Source: Candidatus Dadabacteria bacterium (GTDB lineage: Bacteria > Desulfobacterota_D > UBA1144 > Nemesobacterales > Nemesobacteraceae). Taken from it: DNA of 64,000 nucleotides. Shown here piece after piece: positions 46,711 through 56,417 of the stretch (positions are counted from its first letter, which is position 1; each line of letters begins with the position of its first letter). The translations under genes and the position numbers were made by a program. Below the pieces are notes generated by a model that worked only from the letters and a program-made list of their open reading frames with translations, was not told the DNA's origin and made no database searches. Location: assembly GCA_022822065.1 (NCBI GenBank), contig JAJECI010000003.1:62001-126000 (forward strand), written 5' to 3'.

Positions 46711-47623
46711 GGTTTCCGATAACCCTCTCCACGGGGGAGAGCGACTTGACCAGTATGTCAACCACTATGCCGAGCATTATGAGAAGCATGTAGATGATTG
46801 AAGCCGAAAAGGCCTTCCCGTAACCGCGGTTGGCGAAAACGCTCCTCACCACCAGGTAATTGAAGTATATTCCGGATACCGCGGCGAAAACTGCGAAATA
46901 GACGGTGTTTGTTCCCGTGAGCCACAGGATGAAAGTCAGGGGTATCAGGGAGAGGGAGTAGATAAGTATCAGCATGTTGGTGTACTTCGTGCCCAGGGCG
47001 ACGGGAAGTACGTTTATCCCGGCTTTTTCGTAATCCTTTTTGTATTTCTGCGCGAGCACCCAGAAGTGGGGAGGCTGCCAGAGCATCATGAATATGAATA
47101 CTATCATTGCGTCGAGTTGCAGAACGGGTTTTATGGCGGTGTAGCCTATAAGAACGGGAAGGGCGCCCGGTATTCCCCCGAGCACTGTACCGAAAGGGGA
47201 AGTTCTTTTAAGAAAAAGGGTGTAAATAAGGGTGTAGCTTAGAATCGCGAGGAGAATAAGCGCCGCATTTACGTAATTGAAGTAAGAAAACGAGATCAGG
47301 AGAGCCACGACCATCATGAGTATCGAGATTGTCCACGCATTTTGGTCTCCGAGAACTCTCAGGGCTTCGACCCTTTTGTTGAGGCGGGTCATCTGCTTGT
47401 CGATTTTCTTGTCAAGAAGGTTATTCAGAATTGCCGCTCCACCGGCGCTAAGAAGAAGAGATGCAACGCACAGAAAAACCGTCTGTAAGGAGGGGAGGGC
47501 CCGGCTGGCCACCACCATTCCCGCAAGACCGGTGAACGCCACGCTCATTATTATCCCGGGCTTGGAGAGGATAACGGCGGAAACCGCCATGTTTCCCACG
47601 GATTTTTTCTGTGTTTCACTCAT
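46703..47623 (-). CDS. ctaB: protoheme IX farnesyltransferase (heme O synthase)
   Basis: Adds a farnesyl group to heme B to give heme O, the precursor of heme A for the oxidase. 306 residues, about eight TM helices, with NNLLDKKIDKQMTRLNKRV, the prenyl-diphosphate-binding Asp-rich motif, and TFLFxxM-type MLWQPPHFWVLAQKYKKDYE. Two bases after ctaA; last gene of the oxidase operon. Confidence 0.94.
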   Translation of the reverse strand: MSETQKKSVGNMAVSAVILSKPGIIMSVAFTGLAGMVVASRALPSLQTVFLCVASLLLSAGGAAILNNLLDKKIDKQMTRLNKRVEALRVLGDQNAWTISILMMVVALLISFSYFNYVNAALILLAILSYTLIYTLFLKRTSPFGTVLGGIPGALPVLIGYTAIKPVLQLDAMIVFIFMMLWQPPHFWVLAQKYKKDYEKAGINVLPVALGTKYTNMLILIYSLSLIPLTFILWLTGTNTVYFAVFAAVSGIYFNYLVVRSVFANRGYGKAFSASIIYMLLIMLGIVVDILVKSLSPVERVIGNLM

Positions 47624-47625
47624 TG

Positions 47626-48495
47626 CTAAAAAGTTTTCTCGGCGACGGTATCCTTACTTATATACCCGAACCAGGTGAGAAGGCAGAGGGAAAGTATCAG
47701 AAGACCGATTGCGAGATGAACGGCGGTGACGTAAAAGACAAGTTTTGAGGTTACGACCACAATTCCAAGTCCAATCTGAAGGAAAAGCAGGGCGACTGCC
47801 CGAGACATGTTTTTTCGGGCTTCCTTGAGTCTTTCGGATCTTCTCGAGAGAATCAGTACGAAGATAAATACCACCGTGAGCAGGTAAGCGACCGCTCTGT
47901 GCGTAAAGTGCGCCAGCACCTTGCCCGAGAGTTCGGGCGGAATCCAGTAGCCCAGACACGTGGGAAAATCAGGGCACGCAAGCCCCGCTCCTAGGTGCCT
48001 TACGTAAGCTCCCAGGGAGGCCTGGATGAATACGAGCAGAAAAAGCGCGAAAAAAAGTCCGGCCGGACCGGAGAAACGGAAGTCGGGCTTTCTAACGGTG
48101 CCGTCGAAATACACCATATAGAGGGTGATTGAAAAGATTATGATGGCGTTTGTGAAATGGATAGTAGTCAGGTCCACGGGAAGCTTTGTGAGAACCACGA
48201 TTCCTCCAAGCACAATCTGAAACAGAAGAAGCAGGACTACGAGCAGCGGAAGTACCCTGTAATTTTTTCTGTACGCGCGGAATCTTCTGTAACAGAGGAT
48301 AAAGAGCACTATGGACGTTATGCCGCCTATTACGCGGTGGGAGAATTCAACGTATATATCCCACCTGAAAGGCGGGATTATCTCCCCGTGGCAAAGCGGC
48401 CAGTCGGGACAGGCGAGTCCGGCCTTGAGTCCCGATACCGCGTTTCCCCATATAAGAAGTATGAACAGAAGCCCTAAAGCAGTTTTTGCGAGCAT
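47626..48495 (-). CDS. ctaA: heme A synthase
   Basis: Oxidises heme O to heme A. 289 residues, about eight helices, with GAGLACPDFPTCLGYWIPPE and the repeated His-containing pairs (YVEFSHRVIGGITSIV and AHFTHRAVAYLLTVV). The N-terminal LKAGLACPDWPLCHG gives the CtaA/COX15 pattern. Cys and His residues suit a heme-binding protein. Confidence 0.93.
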   Translation of the reverse strand: MLAKTALGLLFILLIWGNAVSGLKAGLACPDWPLCHGEIIPPFRWDIYVEFSHRVIGGITSIVLFILCYRRFRAYRKNYRVLPLLVVLLLLFQIVLGGIVVLTKLPVDLTTIHFTNAIIIFSITLYMVYFDGTVRKPDFRFSGPAGLFFALFLLVFIQASLGAYVRHLGAGLACPDFPTCLGYWIPPELSGKVLAHFTHRAVAYLLTVVFIFVLILSRRSERLKEARKNMSRAVALLFLQIGLGIVVVTSKLVFYVTAVHLAIGLLILSLCLLTWFGYISKDTVAEKTF

Positions 48496-48511
48496 GCCCG
48501 TTTTTGTGTGG

Positions 48512-48820
48512 CTACTTTATTACCGGCACCCTTGTGAAGGTTTCCATTATGGTGAAACCGATGAGAAGGAAAAGCAGGAAAAGAGGATACAGGGCGTATA
48601 TCCACGTAAGCTTGTCTTCAAACTTAAGATGCATGAAATACAGGGCGACGATCGCCGCCTTTATCGACGCTATTAACATTGCTACGACGATATTGAAGTC
48701 GCCGAAATCGAACTTCGCGACATAAACCGTAACTGCCGTTAGGACAAACAGCGCAAGACATACGGCGGCGTATGCCCGAAGACCGGTGTGATGTTCCTCA
48801 GTGTGGTCGTGTGTGCTCAT
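48512..48820 (-). CDS. cytochrome c oxidase subunit IV (caa3-type small subunit)
   Basis: 102 residues: MSTHDHTEEHHTGLRAYAAV, then three TM helices (VCLALFVLTAVTVYVAK, IVVAMLIASIKAAIVALYFM and the final GFTIMETFTRV stretch). VALYFMHLKFEDK is a hallmark of the COX4/CtaF-type subunit. Adjacent to ctaE, 13 bases apart. Confidence 0.85.
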   Translation of the reverse strand: MSTHDHTEEHHTGLRAYAAVCLALFVLTAVTVYVAKFDFGDFNIVVAMLIASIKAAIVALYFMHLKFEDKLTWIYALYPLFLLFLLIGFTIMETFTRVPVIK

Positions 48821-48833
48821 TTTCTCTCTCCGT

Positions 48834-49451
48834 CTACCCGATTAGATACAATAGCGGGAACAGGTATATCCAGATCAGGTCGACCAGGTGCCAGTAAAGC
48901 CCTCCGACCTCAACCGGGGTGTATCTGTTTCCTTCTTTGAACCTTCCCTGCTTGGCCATTATTATCAGGGCGAAAATTATACCCATTCCGACAAACACGT
49001 GGAGCATGTGAAGTCCGGTCATCATGAAGTAAAGGGCGAAGAATATGTTCGTGTCGGGAAATATATGATGGTGGAACTTCGCGCTGTACTCAAAGTACTT
49101 GTTTACCCCAAAAGCCGCTCCGCATATGAAAGTTACGGAAAGCAGTATCATCAGCCAGTTCCTGTTTCTTTTCTGCGATGCGGACACGGCCAGAGCCATT
49201 GTGAAACTGCTGAAGATAAGCACTATGGTGTTTATGGCGCCCAGAGTTACGTCCAGCTTCTTGTGCGATTCGTAGAAAAGATCCGGGTACTTGGCCCTGA
49301 AAAGCGCGTACGCCGCGAAGAGTCCCCCGAAAAGAAGAATTTCTGTTCCGAGGAAAAGCCACATCCCGAATTTAGCCGCGTTGTGCGTTACGGCGTCTCC
49401 GAGCCCGTGTCCGTGCGCGTGGCTTTCGGCGTGTTCTGCTGTGCTGCTCAT
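48834..49451 (-). CDS. ctaE: cytochrome c oxidase subunit III
   Basis: 205 residues, about five TM helices: KFGMWLFLGTEILLFGGLFA, then ALFRAKYPDLFYESHKKLDV, HMLHVFVGMGIIFALIIMAK and EVGGLYWHLVDLIWIYLFPL. These match the short subunit III. The N-terminus is His-rich (HAESHAHGHGLGDAVTH). Downstream of ctaD by 20 bases. Confidence 0.93.
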   Translation of the reverse strand: MSSTAEHAESHAHGHGLGDAVTHNAAKFGMWLFLGTEILLFGGLFAAYALFRAKYPDLFYESHKKLDVTLGAINTIVLIFSSFTMALAVSASQKRNRNWLMILLSVTFICGAAFGVNKYFEYSAKFHHHIFPDTNIFFALYFMMTGLHMLHVFVGMGIIFALIIMAKQGRFKEGNRYTPVEVGGLYWHLVDLIWIYLFPLLYLIG

Positions 49452-49471
49452 TTTTTGCGTTAGCCTCCGAT

Positions 49472-51076
49472 CTATTTTTTCCCGTAAGCGTAAGTCCAGT
49501 CAGTTACAGTCGGTATTTCGTCAAAATTCTCATGTGGTGGCGGGGAAGGAACCTGCCACTCAAGAGAGAGGGAACCGTAGGGGTTTGACGATTCGGGCCG
49601 ACCTTCTTTCCACAGCGGTATAAGCAGGTTCACGGTCATTATTAAAACTCCAAGCCCGAGTATCCACGATCCGTAGGTCGAAAGGGCATGATAGGATATG
49701 TACTCTTCGGGATAGGTCGCATACCTTCTGGGCATTCCCTGGAAGCCCATGAAAAACTGCGGGAAAAACGTTACGTTGAATCCTACGAAAATCAGGAACC
49801 ACGCGATTTTCGCGGTCAGTTCATCGAATACCTTTCCGAACCATTTCTGATACCAGAAGTGAAGGGCCCCGAAAAATCCCATCACAGTTCCTCCTATCAT
49901 GACATAGTGCATGTGAGCTACTATGAAGTACGTGTCGTGCAGGTGCACGTCAACGGCCAGGGCACCCAGATAAACACCGGTCAGCCCTCCGACCGTGAAA
50001 AGCACTATGAATGACAGCGCGTATAGCATGGATGAATGAAAGTCTATTGATCCTTTGTACAGAGTTGCGGTCCAGTTAAACACCTTTACGGCCGTCGGGA
50101 TGGCCACAAGCATGGTCAGAAATGAGAATATCGCCGCCGCCGTTTCCGATATGCCGCTTACGAACATGTGGTGCAGCCAGACAAAGAAGCTTATTATGGC
50201 TATCGCAAAGCTTGAATACGCGATTGCCTTGTATCCGAAGATGGGTTTTCTTGCGAAGACGGGGATTATCTCGGAGATAATTCCGAAGGCGGGAATAACC
50301 ATTATGTAGACGGCGGGATGGGAGTAGAACCAGAAGAAATTCTGGAAGAGTATGGGGTCCCCTCCCTTGGCCGGATCAAAAAAGCCTATGTCAAATGCTC
50401 TCTCCGCTATCAGCAGAAGAAGCGTGATTCCTACCACCGGAGTTGCGAGCAACTGCAGTATCGCGGTCGCGTAGGATGCCCATATGAAAAGCGGCAGTCT
50501 TGACCATGTCATTCCAGGTGCCCGAAGCTTGTGGATGGTCACTATGAAGTTCATTCCGGTGAGAATCGACGAGAACCCGAGGACGAAGACCCCCAAGGTT
50601 ATCATTATTACCTTGGTGCCCGTCTGAATGCTGTAGGGAGTGTAGAACGTCCAGCCCGTGTCAGCCGGCTGCGCAAGCGCGGAAAGCAGTATTGCCGTTC
50701 CGACAAGATATATCCAGAAGCTCAGTAGGTTGATTCTGGGAAACGCCACGTCCCTGGCCCCGATCATAAGCGGTATCAGGAAATTGCCGAAACTCGCTGC
50801 GATTCCCGGGACGATGAAGAAGAAAACCATCAGGGAACCGTGGAGCGTGAACGCTACGTTGTACTCCGTTGCGGTTCTGAAGAAGTCAAGCTCGGGAGTC
50901 ATAAGCTCGTACCTCATTCCCAGAGCCGTCAGGCCGGCGATCATGAAGAAAAACGAGATCGTAACGAGATAAAGGATCCCAATGCGTTTGTGATCCGTTG
51001 TCAAGATCCACGACTTTAAACCTTTCTGGGCTAAATACGGTATGTGCTGGGTTTGCGTCATGACTCCGTTTGCCAT
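49472..51076 (-). CDS. ctaD: cytochrome c oxidase subunit I
   Basis: Catalytic heme a/a3-CuB subunit pumping protons. 534 residues, 12 helices: first heme ligand in AFTLHGSLMVFFFIVPG, CuB ligands in WFYSHPAVYIMVIPAFGIIS and LHHMFVSG, the LHDTYFIVAHMHYVM pair for heme a3 and heme a, and GLTGVYLGALAVDVHLHD. All ligand His positions are visible. The start region MANGVMTQTQHIPYL could alternatively begin at Met6. Confidence 0.96.
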   Translation of the reverse strand: MANGVMTQTQHIPYLAQKGLKSWILTTDHKRIGILYLVTISFFFMIAGLTALGMRYELMTPELDFFRTATEYNVAFTLHGSLMVFFFIVPGIAASFGNFLIPLMIGARDVAFPRINLLSFWIYLVGTAILLSALAQPADTGWTFYTPYSIQTGTKVIMITLGVFVLGFSSILTGMNFIVTIHKLRAPGMTWSRLPLFIWASYATAILQLLATPVVGITLLLLIAERAFDIGFFDPAKGGDPILFQNFFWFYSHPAVYIMVIPAFGIISEIIPVFARKPIFGYKAIAYSSFAIAIISFFVWLHHMFVSGISETAAAIFSFLTMLVAIPTAVKVFNWTATLYKGSIDFHSSMLYALSFIVLFTVGGLTGVYLGALAVDVHLHDTYFIVAHMHYVMIGGTVMGFFGALHFWYQKWFGKVFDELTAKIAWFLIFVGFNVTFFPQFFMGFQGMPRRYATYPEEYISYHALSTYGSWILGLGVLIMTVNLLIPLWKEGRPESSNPYGSLSLEWQVPSPPPHENFDEIPTVTDWTYAYGKK

Positions 51077-51095
51077 CTTCTTCTCCTTGATATTG

Positions 51096-52043
51096 CTACT
51101 TCAACGTTTTTATATACTCGATAAGAGCGGTTACTTCATCCTCAGATAATATACCTTTGAAGGAAGGCATCGTTGGGGCGTAGCCCGCTACCATTTTTGC
51201 CTGGGGTTCATAAATTGATTCCCTTAGATAATTTTCGTCCACAAGGACCGAGGAACCGTCTGCAAGTTTCTCTGTTTTCCCGTAAAGATTCTTGAAAGTC
51301 GGTCCTATGACTTCCTTGCCGTCTACGCTGTGGCACGCGAGGCACCCCCTCTGGGAATAAAGGTCTTTTCCTCTCTCCACCGGGGATACGCTGATTGCCG
51401 CCAAGGCGGGTCCGTCTTCAAGCTCGTCTCCTTTTTCCCACCTTGCGAACGCCTCTGGACTCAGGACGTTAACCTTGGCAAGCATTTTCGAGTGCCCGGA
51501 ACCGCAGTATTCGGCACACAGAAGATCAAAGGTTCCGACCTTGGTCGGGGTGAACCAGAGCTGCTGGTAGCTGCCCGGGAGAATATCCTGCTTTACCCGG
51601 AACTGCGGAACGAAAAAGCTGTGAATAACGTCATCCGATCTCATTATGAGCCTAACGGGCTTGTTCTGCTGCACGAACAGTTCGTTAAGCGACTTTTTTC
51701 CGGTGAAATACTCAAATTCCCAAAGCCACTGCTTTGCCACTACGTTAACTTCGATCGCCTCTGCGGGCGGATTGCGAAGCTCCTTGAAGGCTATCCACCC
51801 CCACGCGAAGATGACCATGAGCAATATGGTCGGGATTATCGTCCAGATGGTTTCAATGACCGGGTTGTGAGTTATGTAGGCGGTTTCCTGGTCCTCGCTT
51901 TTCCTCCTGTACTTGATTGAGAAGGCTACGAGTACGGCCGAAATCAGTACGAAGAAAAATACTGATACGATTGTTACGAAGAGGGTTATGTTATCAACGC
52001 TTGCTGCGAGATTTGAAGCTGATTCCGGTATCCAGGTGGACAT
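51096..52043 (-). CDS. ctaC: cytochrome c oxidase subunit II with fused cytochrome c domain
   Basis: 315 residues. Two N-terminal TM helices (about 15-40 and 65-90), then the cupredoxin domain with CuA ligands in LLCAEYCGSGHSKMLAKV, and a C-terminal cytochrome c domain with CLACHSVDGKEVIGP (CxxCH) and a Met near the end. The fusion is the caa3 arrangement: electrons can pass from the attached heme c to CuA. Linker about 205-225. Confidence 0.95.
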   Translation of the reverse strand: MSTWIPESASNLAASVDNITLFVTIVSVFFFVLISAVLVAFSIKYRRKSEDQETAYITHNPVIETIWTIIPTILLMVIFAWGWIAFKELRNPPAEAIEVNVVAKQWLWEFEYFTGKKSLNELFVQQNKPVRLIMRSDDVIHSFFVPQFRVKQDILPGSYQQLWFTPTKVGTFDLLCAEYCGSGHSKMLAKVNVLSPEAFARWEKGDELEDGPALAAISVSPVERGKDLYSQRGCLACHSVDGKEVIGPTFKNLYGKTEKLADGSSVLVDENYLRESIYEPQAKMVAGYAPTMPSFKGILSEDEVTALIEYIKTLK

Positions 52044-52068
52044 TTATGATTTACAACCTCCGCAATAA

Positions 52069-52887
52069 TTAATGGGTTTTTCTTTCTCTTCTCCACATCA
52101 TGAAGAGAAACGCTACGAGAACCGTAAGGGTTACCATTCCTCCCGCCTTGACGACGTTAAGAGCGGCAAGCGCGTATCTTTTCCCCACAGGATCAAACTG
52201 ATAACAGAACATAAGCACTTTATTAAGCAGCTCCGAGGAACCTATCTTTCCCTCAGAAGCCTCTATTAGAGATAATTTGAAGTTACGGGGGTCATACTGA
52301 ACTCCGTAGAGGTATCGCGAGATTGTCCCATCCGGCGTGAGTATCACTATTCCCGAAGGATGAGCGAACTCCTCGCCGTCTTTTTTGAAACGGAATCCCA
52401 CTGAATCGGTAAGCCTCAGTATGTTTTCCGCTGTTGCCGTTAGAAAGTACCAGTCTTTGGCTTCCTCAGCCCCGCCCGCAAGCGCTTTCTTGTATCTCGC
52501 GGATTTCTCGCCGATAACGTCAAGGGGTTCCTCCGGGTCGAAGCTTACGGTCACCACGGTGTAGTCCTTGCCCGGCCTGAAGGAATCTAGCTGGTTTATG
52601 GCTTCCAGGACTCCGTCTGTTCCAAGAAGGCAGAGCCTTGGGCACGTGAAGTAGGCAAGACTCAGGACCACTGGTTTTTTCTGCCCGAAAAAAGAGGAAA
52701 TATTCACCGCTTCACCGCTTTCTCCGCGGAATTCAGTGTCAAGGTCTATGGAAGACGCAAGTTTCTCGTCAAAACCTATCTCTTCTACGTCGTTTACGTT
52801 AGAAAGTGCCTGGGCGTCCGATGTGAAGAGAGCCGGAGCCGTGCTTGAGATATACATAACACTGAGAAAAATGAAGAACCTCCACAT
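52069..52887 (-). CDS. SCO1/SenC copper chaperone
   Basis: Copper delivery to the CuA site of subunit II. 272 residues from ATG 52887 (MWRFFIFLSVMYISSTAPAL, signal or anchor); a TTG extension reaches 52944. Copper motif CPRLC in AYFTCPRLCLLGTDG (CxxxC) and the partner His in FAHPSGIVILTPDG, with the thioredoxin-like VVTVSFDPEEPLDVI. A C-terminal TM helix (VTLTVLVAFLFMMWRRERK) is present. It begins the oxidase gene run, 25 bases from ctaC. Confidence 0.88.
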   Translation of the reverse strand: MWRFFIFLSVMYISSTAPALFTSDAQALSNVNDVEEIGFDEKLASSIDLDTEFRGESGEAVNISSFFGQKKPVVLSLAYFTCPRLCLLGTDGVLEAINQLDSFRPGKDYTVVTVSFDPEEPLDVIGEKSARYKKALAGGAEEAKDWYFLTATAENILRLTDSVGFRFKKDGEEFAHPSGIVILTPDGTISRYLYGVQYDPRNFKLSLIEASEGKIGSSELLNKVLMFCYQFDPVGKRYALAALNVVKAGGMVTLTVLVAFLFMMWRRERKTH

Positions 52888-53055
52888 GAAAGGAGCCGCT
52901 TTCCGGCCATTTTTTAAATGAAAATAATTATTTGAAGGCTTCAAGGGAGAGGGCTTTTTCCCTTCCCACGCTTCAAATAGGCGTAGATTCTATCTGATGT
53001 TAATTCTCTGTCAAGAATTCGTTTTTTTACGCTTATTCGGATTTTCGGACTCTGT

Positions 53056-54126
53056 TTATTTTCTTCCAAGGCAAAGAACTATACCGATCCCGATAAAGGC
53101 CGTAAGGGTCGACGAACCGCCGTAACTGATGAAGAAAAGAGGAGTGCCGATGATCGGCATAAGTCCCGTTACCATAGCGATATTTATCACGGCGTGCCAG
53201 AAGAACATGGCTGCGATTCCAAAGCATGCGATCGTCGAGAAGCAATCTTCTAGGGATGTTGCTATATTGAGGATAAAAAGGATTATCGAGAAATACAGAA
53301 GAAGTATAAACACTGAACCCCGGAATCCCCACTCCTCGGAAATCACCGAAAATGCGAAATCCGTATGGTGTGCGGGAAGAAAATTCAAGTTGGACTGTGA
53401 ACCCAGAGAAAAGCCTTTTCCGTAACCCATTCCGGAACCTATCGCAATCTGGGACTGAATTGAGTTGTAGCTTACGCCAAAAGGGTCAGAGGAGGTGTCC
53501 AGAAAGGAATATATCCTTTCCTTCTGGTAGTCCTTGATCACAAGATGCCAGACCGGCACGATGGATATCAGCGCTATGATTATTATTCTCAGCAGTGCTT
53601 TTCTGCTGATTCCCAGAAGCAAGATGATGCTTGAACCTATGAGAAGGATGGTAATCGCGGTTCCCATGTCGGGCTGAGCAACTACCGCCGCGGTAGGAAG
53701 AAGCAGAAGAGCTAAAGGCTTGAGAAGTTCCACCGAATTGTAATTTCCCTTTGCGGCCACCTCATTTGCGTAGTAATTAGCAAGCACCATTATTATCCCG
53801 ATTTTAATAAATTCGGAGGGCTGAACGGAGACCGGACCTATCTGGAACCAGCTTTTGGATCCCGATACCGTTTTTCCGAATACGAAAAGTAACGCCAGCA
53901 GCGCGAGGAAAAACAGGTAGAAGGTAAACGAGTGGTTTTTCAGCGTCAGGGGTCTTAAGTAGCTTATAGCCGCCACAGTCAACAATCCTATGAGTATCCA
54001 TATGAGTTGTTTCTTGAATGCACCCAAGCCGTCCAACAGGGAGACGCTATAGAGGTTGACGAGTCCTGCCACGCAAAGCGAAGCAGTCAGCAGCAACAGC
54101 CAGGAGTATCTATTCAGATTTGGCAA
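53056..54126 (-). CDS. rodA: rod-shape peptidoglycan glycosyltransferase RodA
   Basis: SEDS-family polymerase working with PBP2 in elongation. About 356 residues, roughly ten helices; landmarks GSGMGYGKGFSLGSQSNLNF, LPAHHTDFAFSVISEEWGFR and a C-terminal PIIGTPLFFISYGGSSTLTA. I favour TTG at 54126 (then PNLNRYSWLLLLTASL) because GAGGGGA sits eight bases before it, and it overlaps the mrdA stop by 17 bases; an ATG at 54171 would overlap by 62. Confidence 0.9.
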   Translation of the reverse strand: MPNLNRYSWLLLLTASLCVAGLVNLYSVSLLDGLGAFKKQLIWILIGLLTVAAISYLRPLTLKNHSFTFYLFFLALLALLFVFGKTVSGSKSWFQIGPVSVQPSEFIKIGIIMVLANYYANEVAAKGNYNSVELLKPLALLLLPTAAVVAQPDMGTAITILLIGSSIILLLGISRKALLRIIIIALISIVPVWHLVIKDYQKERIYSFLDTSSDPFGVSYNSIQSQIAIGSGMGYGKGFSLGSQSNLNFLPAHHTDFAFSVISEEWGFRGSVFILLLYFSIILFILNIATSLEDCFSTIACFGIAAMFFWHAVINIAMVTGLMPIIGTPLFFISYGGSSTLTAFIGIGIVLCLGRK

Positions 54127-55906
54127 TTCGAGCTTCCCCTCGCTCCTTCTTGAGCCTGAAATAAGTTTCAATGACTTTTTTTGCTATCGGAGCTGCGACC
54201 ACGCTTCCGCTCCCCCCGTTTTGAACAAGAACGGTTACGGATATCTCCGCCGAATCCGACGGCGCATAGGATGTGAACCAAGCGTGGTCCTTGAACCGTT
54301 TTTCGGTTGATTCGACTTCTGACGAGACGACCTGTGCAGTTCCCGTCTTGCCCGAGACAGACGTGATTCCTGATCTTGCGTAAATCCCGGTACCTCGGTG
54401 TTCGTGTACGGCGCCGTAAAGTGCTTTTTTCAGAAAGGACACTGACTCTGCGTCAAGTTTCTGAACCGCCTCGGCTATCCGTGGCAGTTTTTTTTCATCC
54501 GTTTTTCTTATCTTAGGTTTGAGTATGCTGCCTCCGTTTGCTATTGCTGCGGTCATAACATTTATCTGGAGGGGGGTTACGGTAATGTATCCTTGACCTA
54601 TTGCCAGCATTGCAGTCTCGCCTGGGTACCAAGGTTCTTTCAGGTGCTTCCTTTTCCATGCCCTGGATGGACTCACTCCCCGTTTCTCGGGCAGCGCTAT
54701 GCCGGTTCTTTCTCCCAGTCCGAATTTCTTAAGGTACGGGTAAAGGCCGTCAACCCCAAGCTTCTGAGAAAGTTCGTAGAAGTATACGTCACACGATTCG
54801 ACAATCGCCTTGTAGAGGTCCATAAGCCCATGGCCTTCTTCGCGCCAGCAGTTAAGACGTCTCCCGTTTATCAAATGATAACCCGGGCAGTCTACGGACA
54901 ACTCCGGATCCGCCGTTTCTTCCTCCAGCAATGCGAAGGCCGTGACTATTTTGAGTACTGACCCGGGCGGATAGGTTCCTTGGGTTGAGCGGTTTAAAAG
55001 GGAAAAAGATTCTTTCCTTTTTCTTCGCTCCGGCGAAAGTCCCCTCGAGATGTGCTCGGGACGGTAGGATGGACGACTTACCATTGCCAGGACTTCTCCA
55101 CTTTTTACGTCCATCGCGACTATGGCCCCTTTCTCGCCACCCAAAGCGTCATGGGCTACCTTCTGCAGTTGTGCGTCAATGGTGAGATGTATGTCTTCTC
55201 CCTGAACCATTTCCCTGTTTTTGCGGGTTGGCAATGGTGCGGCAACAGAGTCAGAGATTATCTTTCCGTGTGCGTCTACCATGACGTATTCAAGGCCGTT
55301 TGTTCCTCTGAGTTCGTTGTCAAAGACCTTTTCAACGCCCATTTTTCCGAGTTCGTTCCCCGGTTTTATCCGACCGTAGGTTTTTACCTCTTTTGCGTCG
55401 GCGATTCCTGTGTATCCCAAGAGCACGGCGGCCGCCTCTCCTTGCGGATAGAACCTCTTGTGGCCCAGTTCAAGGAATATGCCCTCTAACGCTTCCCTGT
55501 TTTTTTCGAGCAGAAGAAGCTCATCCCTGCTTATGTCCTTGGCGATTGTAACGGGATAGAAACTTCTGAGGCTCGCTGTTTTCCGAAGTTTTTTCCGAAG
55601 TTCTTCCTCCGGAACGTTTATTATCTCTGCGAGTTTCTCTGCAAGGTCCTCGGCATCTGCTATTTCTCTCGGAAATACTCGTATGTTAAAAGACGGTTTG
55701 TTATAGAGGATTTTTTGGCCGTTTCTATCGAAAATACGTCCTCTGGGCGCAGGAAGTTCAAGTGCCCTCAGGATGTTTCTTTCCGAAAAATTTCTGTATT
55801 CTTCGCCCTTGTATATCTGGAGGTAAAACAATCTGGTCGAGAAGATGAGAAAAAATAGCACAGCTAGGGAGAAGGCTATTGTGAATCTATGTTTTAGGAA
55901 TTCCAT
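54110..55906 (-). CDS. mrdA: penicillin-binding protein 2
   Basis: Transpeptidase of the elongasome. 598 residues: N-terminal TM (about 7-27), dimerisation domain, and transpeptidase motifs: SVLK within YPPGSVLKIVTAFALLEE (active Ser), SCD (SxN-like) in VESCDVYFYELSQKLG, and KTG in GKTGTAQVVSS. PRGRIFDRNGQKILYNKPSF is the classic PBP2 N-terminal stretch. Overlaps mreD by 20 bases and rodA at its end. Confidence 0.96.
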   Translation of the reverse strand: MEFLKHRFTIAFSLAVLFFLIFSTRLFYLQIYKGEEYRNFSERNILRALELPAPRGRIFDRNGQKILYNKPSFNIRVFPREIADAEDLAEKLAEIINVPEEELRKKLRKTASLRSFYPVTIAKDISRDELLLLEKNREALEGIFLELGHKRFYPQGEAAAVLLGYTGIADAKEVKTYGRIKPGNELGKMGVEKVFDNELRGTNGLEYVMVDAHGKIISDSVAAPLPTRKNREMVQGEDIHLTIDAQLQKVAHDALGGEKGAIVAMDVKSGEVLAMVSRPSYRPEHISRGLSPERRKRKESFSLLNRSTQGTYPPGSVLKIVTAFALLEEETADPELSVDCPGYHLINGRRLNCWREEGHGLMDLYKAIVESCDVYFYELSQKLGVDGLYPYLKKFGLGERTGIALPEKRGVSPSRAWKRKHLKEPWYPGETAMLAIGQGYITVTPLQINVMTAAIANGGSILKPKIRKTDEKKLPRIAEAVQKLDAESVSFLKKALYGAVHEHRGTGIYARSGITSVSGKTGTAQVVSSEVESTEKRFKDHAWFTSYAPSDSAEISVTVLVQNGGSGSVVAAPIAKKVIETYFRLKKERGEARIAKSE

Positions 55907-56390
55907 CCAGTTTTCTCAGAAGCATTATTATCGGAACGCCGACCACTGTGTTAATAATAGCCTGATAGAACGCTAGCTCAACAAGAAATGCCGCCTGTCC
56001 GCTGCCTTGCTTAAACAGAAGGAGCATCAGAAACAGCAGGTGCATAAGCAGAGTTCCTGTAAAAAGTGCCAGAGGCAGAAAAAGGGGTTGGTTGCGGTCG
56101 TAATTGATATTGTGCATGCCCGCTCGCAGCGCCAGAAACACGGCGAATCTTGTGATAGTATGAAGTCCCAAAGCTCCGGCCGAAAAAATATCCATTAAAA
56201 ACCCGTTCAGCATGGCGAGTGTGAACAGATAAGGTGTTTCGGTTCTAACTGCCAGACAGATTATTATGATCAGATTGAGATCAGGGGTGAACTTACCCAG
56301 AGAAGATGTCGGGATTACCGATGTCTGGATAATGATGAAGAGAAAAGAGCAGAATAGGTAGAAAAAAAAAGAGAAGTTTATTCTCATCAC
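55887..56390 (-). CDS. mreD: rod shape-determining protein MreD
   Basis: 167 residues, about five TM helices (FFFYLFCSFLFIIIQTSVIP, then LNLIIIICLAVRTETPYLFT, and a FLMDIFSAGALGLHTITRF stretch). The GFLMDIFS segment is the conserved MreD core. It lies between mreC and mrdA and couples to mrdA by overlap. Confidence 0.88.
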   Translation of the reverse strand: MMRINFSFFFYLFCSFLFIIIQTSVIPTSSLGKFTPDLNLIIIICLAVRTETPYLFTLAMLNGFLMDIFSAGALGLHTITRFAVFLALRAGMHNINYDRNQPLFLPLALFTGTLLMHLLFLMLLLFKQGSGQAAFLVELAFYQAIINTVVGVPIIMLLRKLDGIPKT

Positions 56391-56417
56391 ATTCCAACTG
56401 GGCGCAGTTGGCGAGAG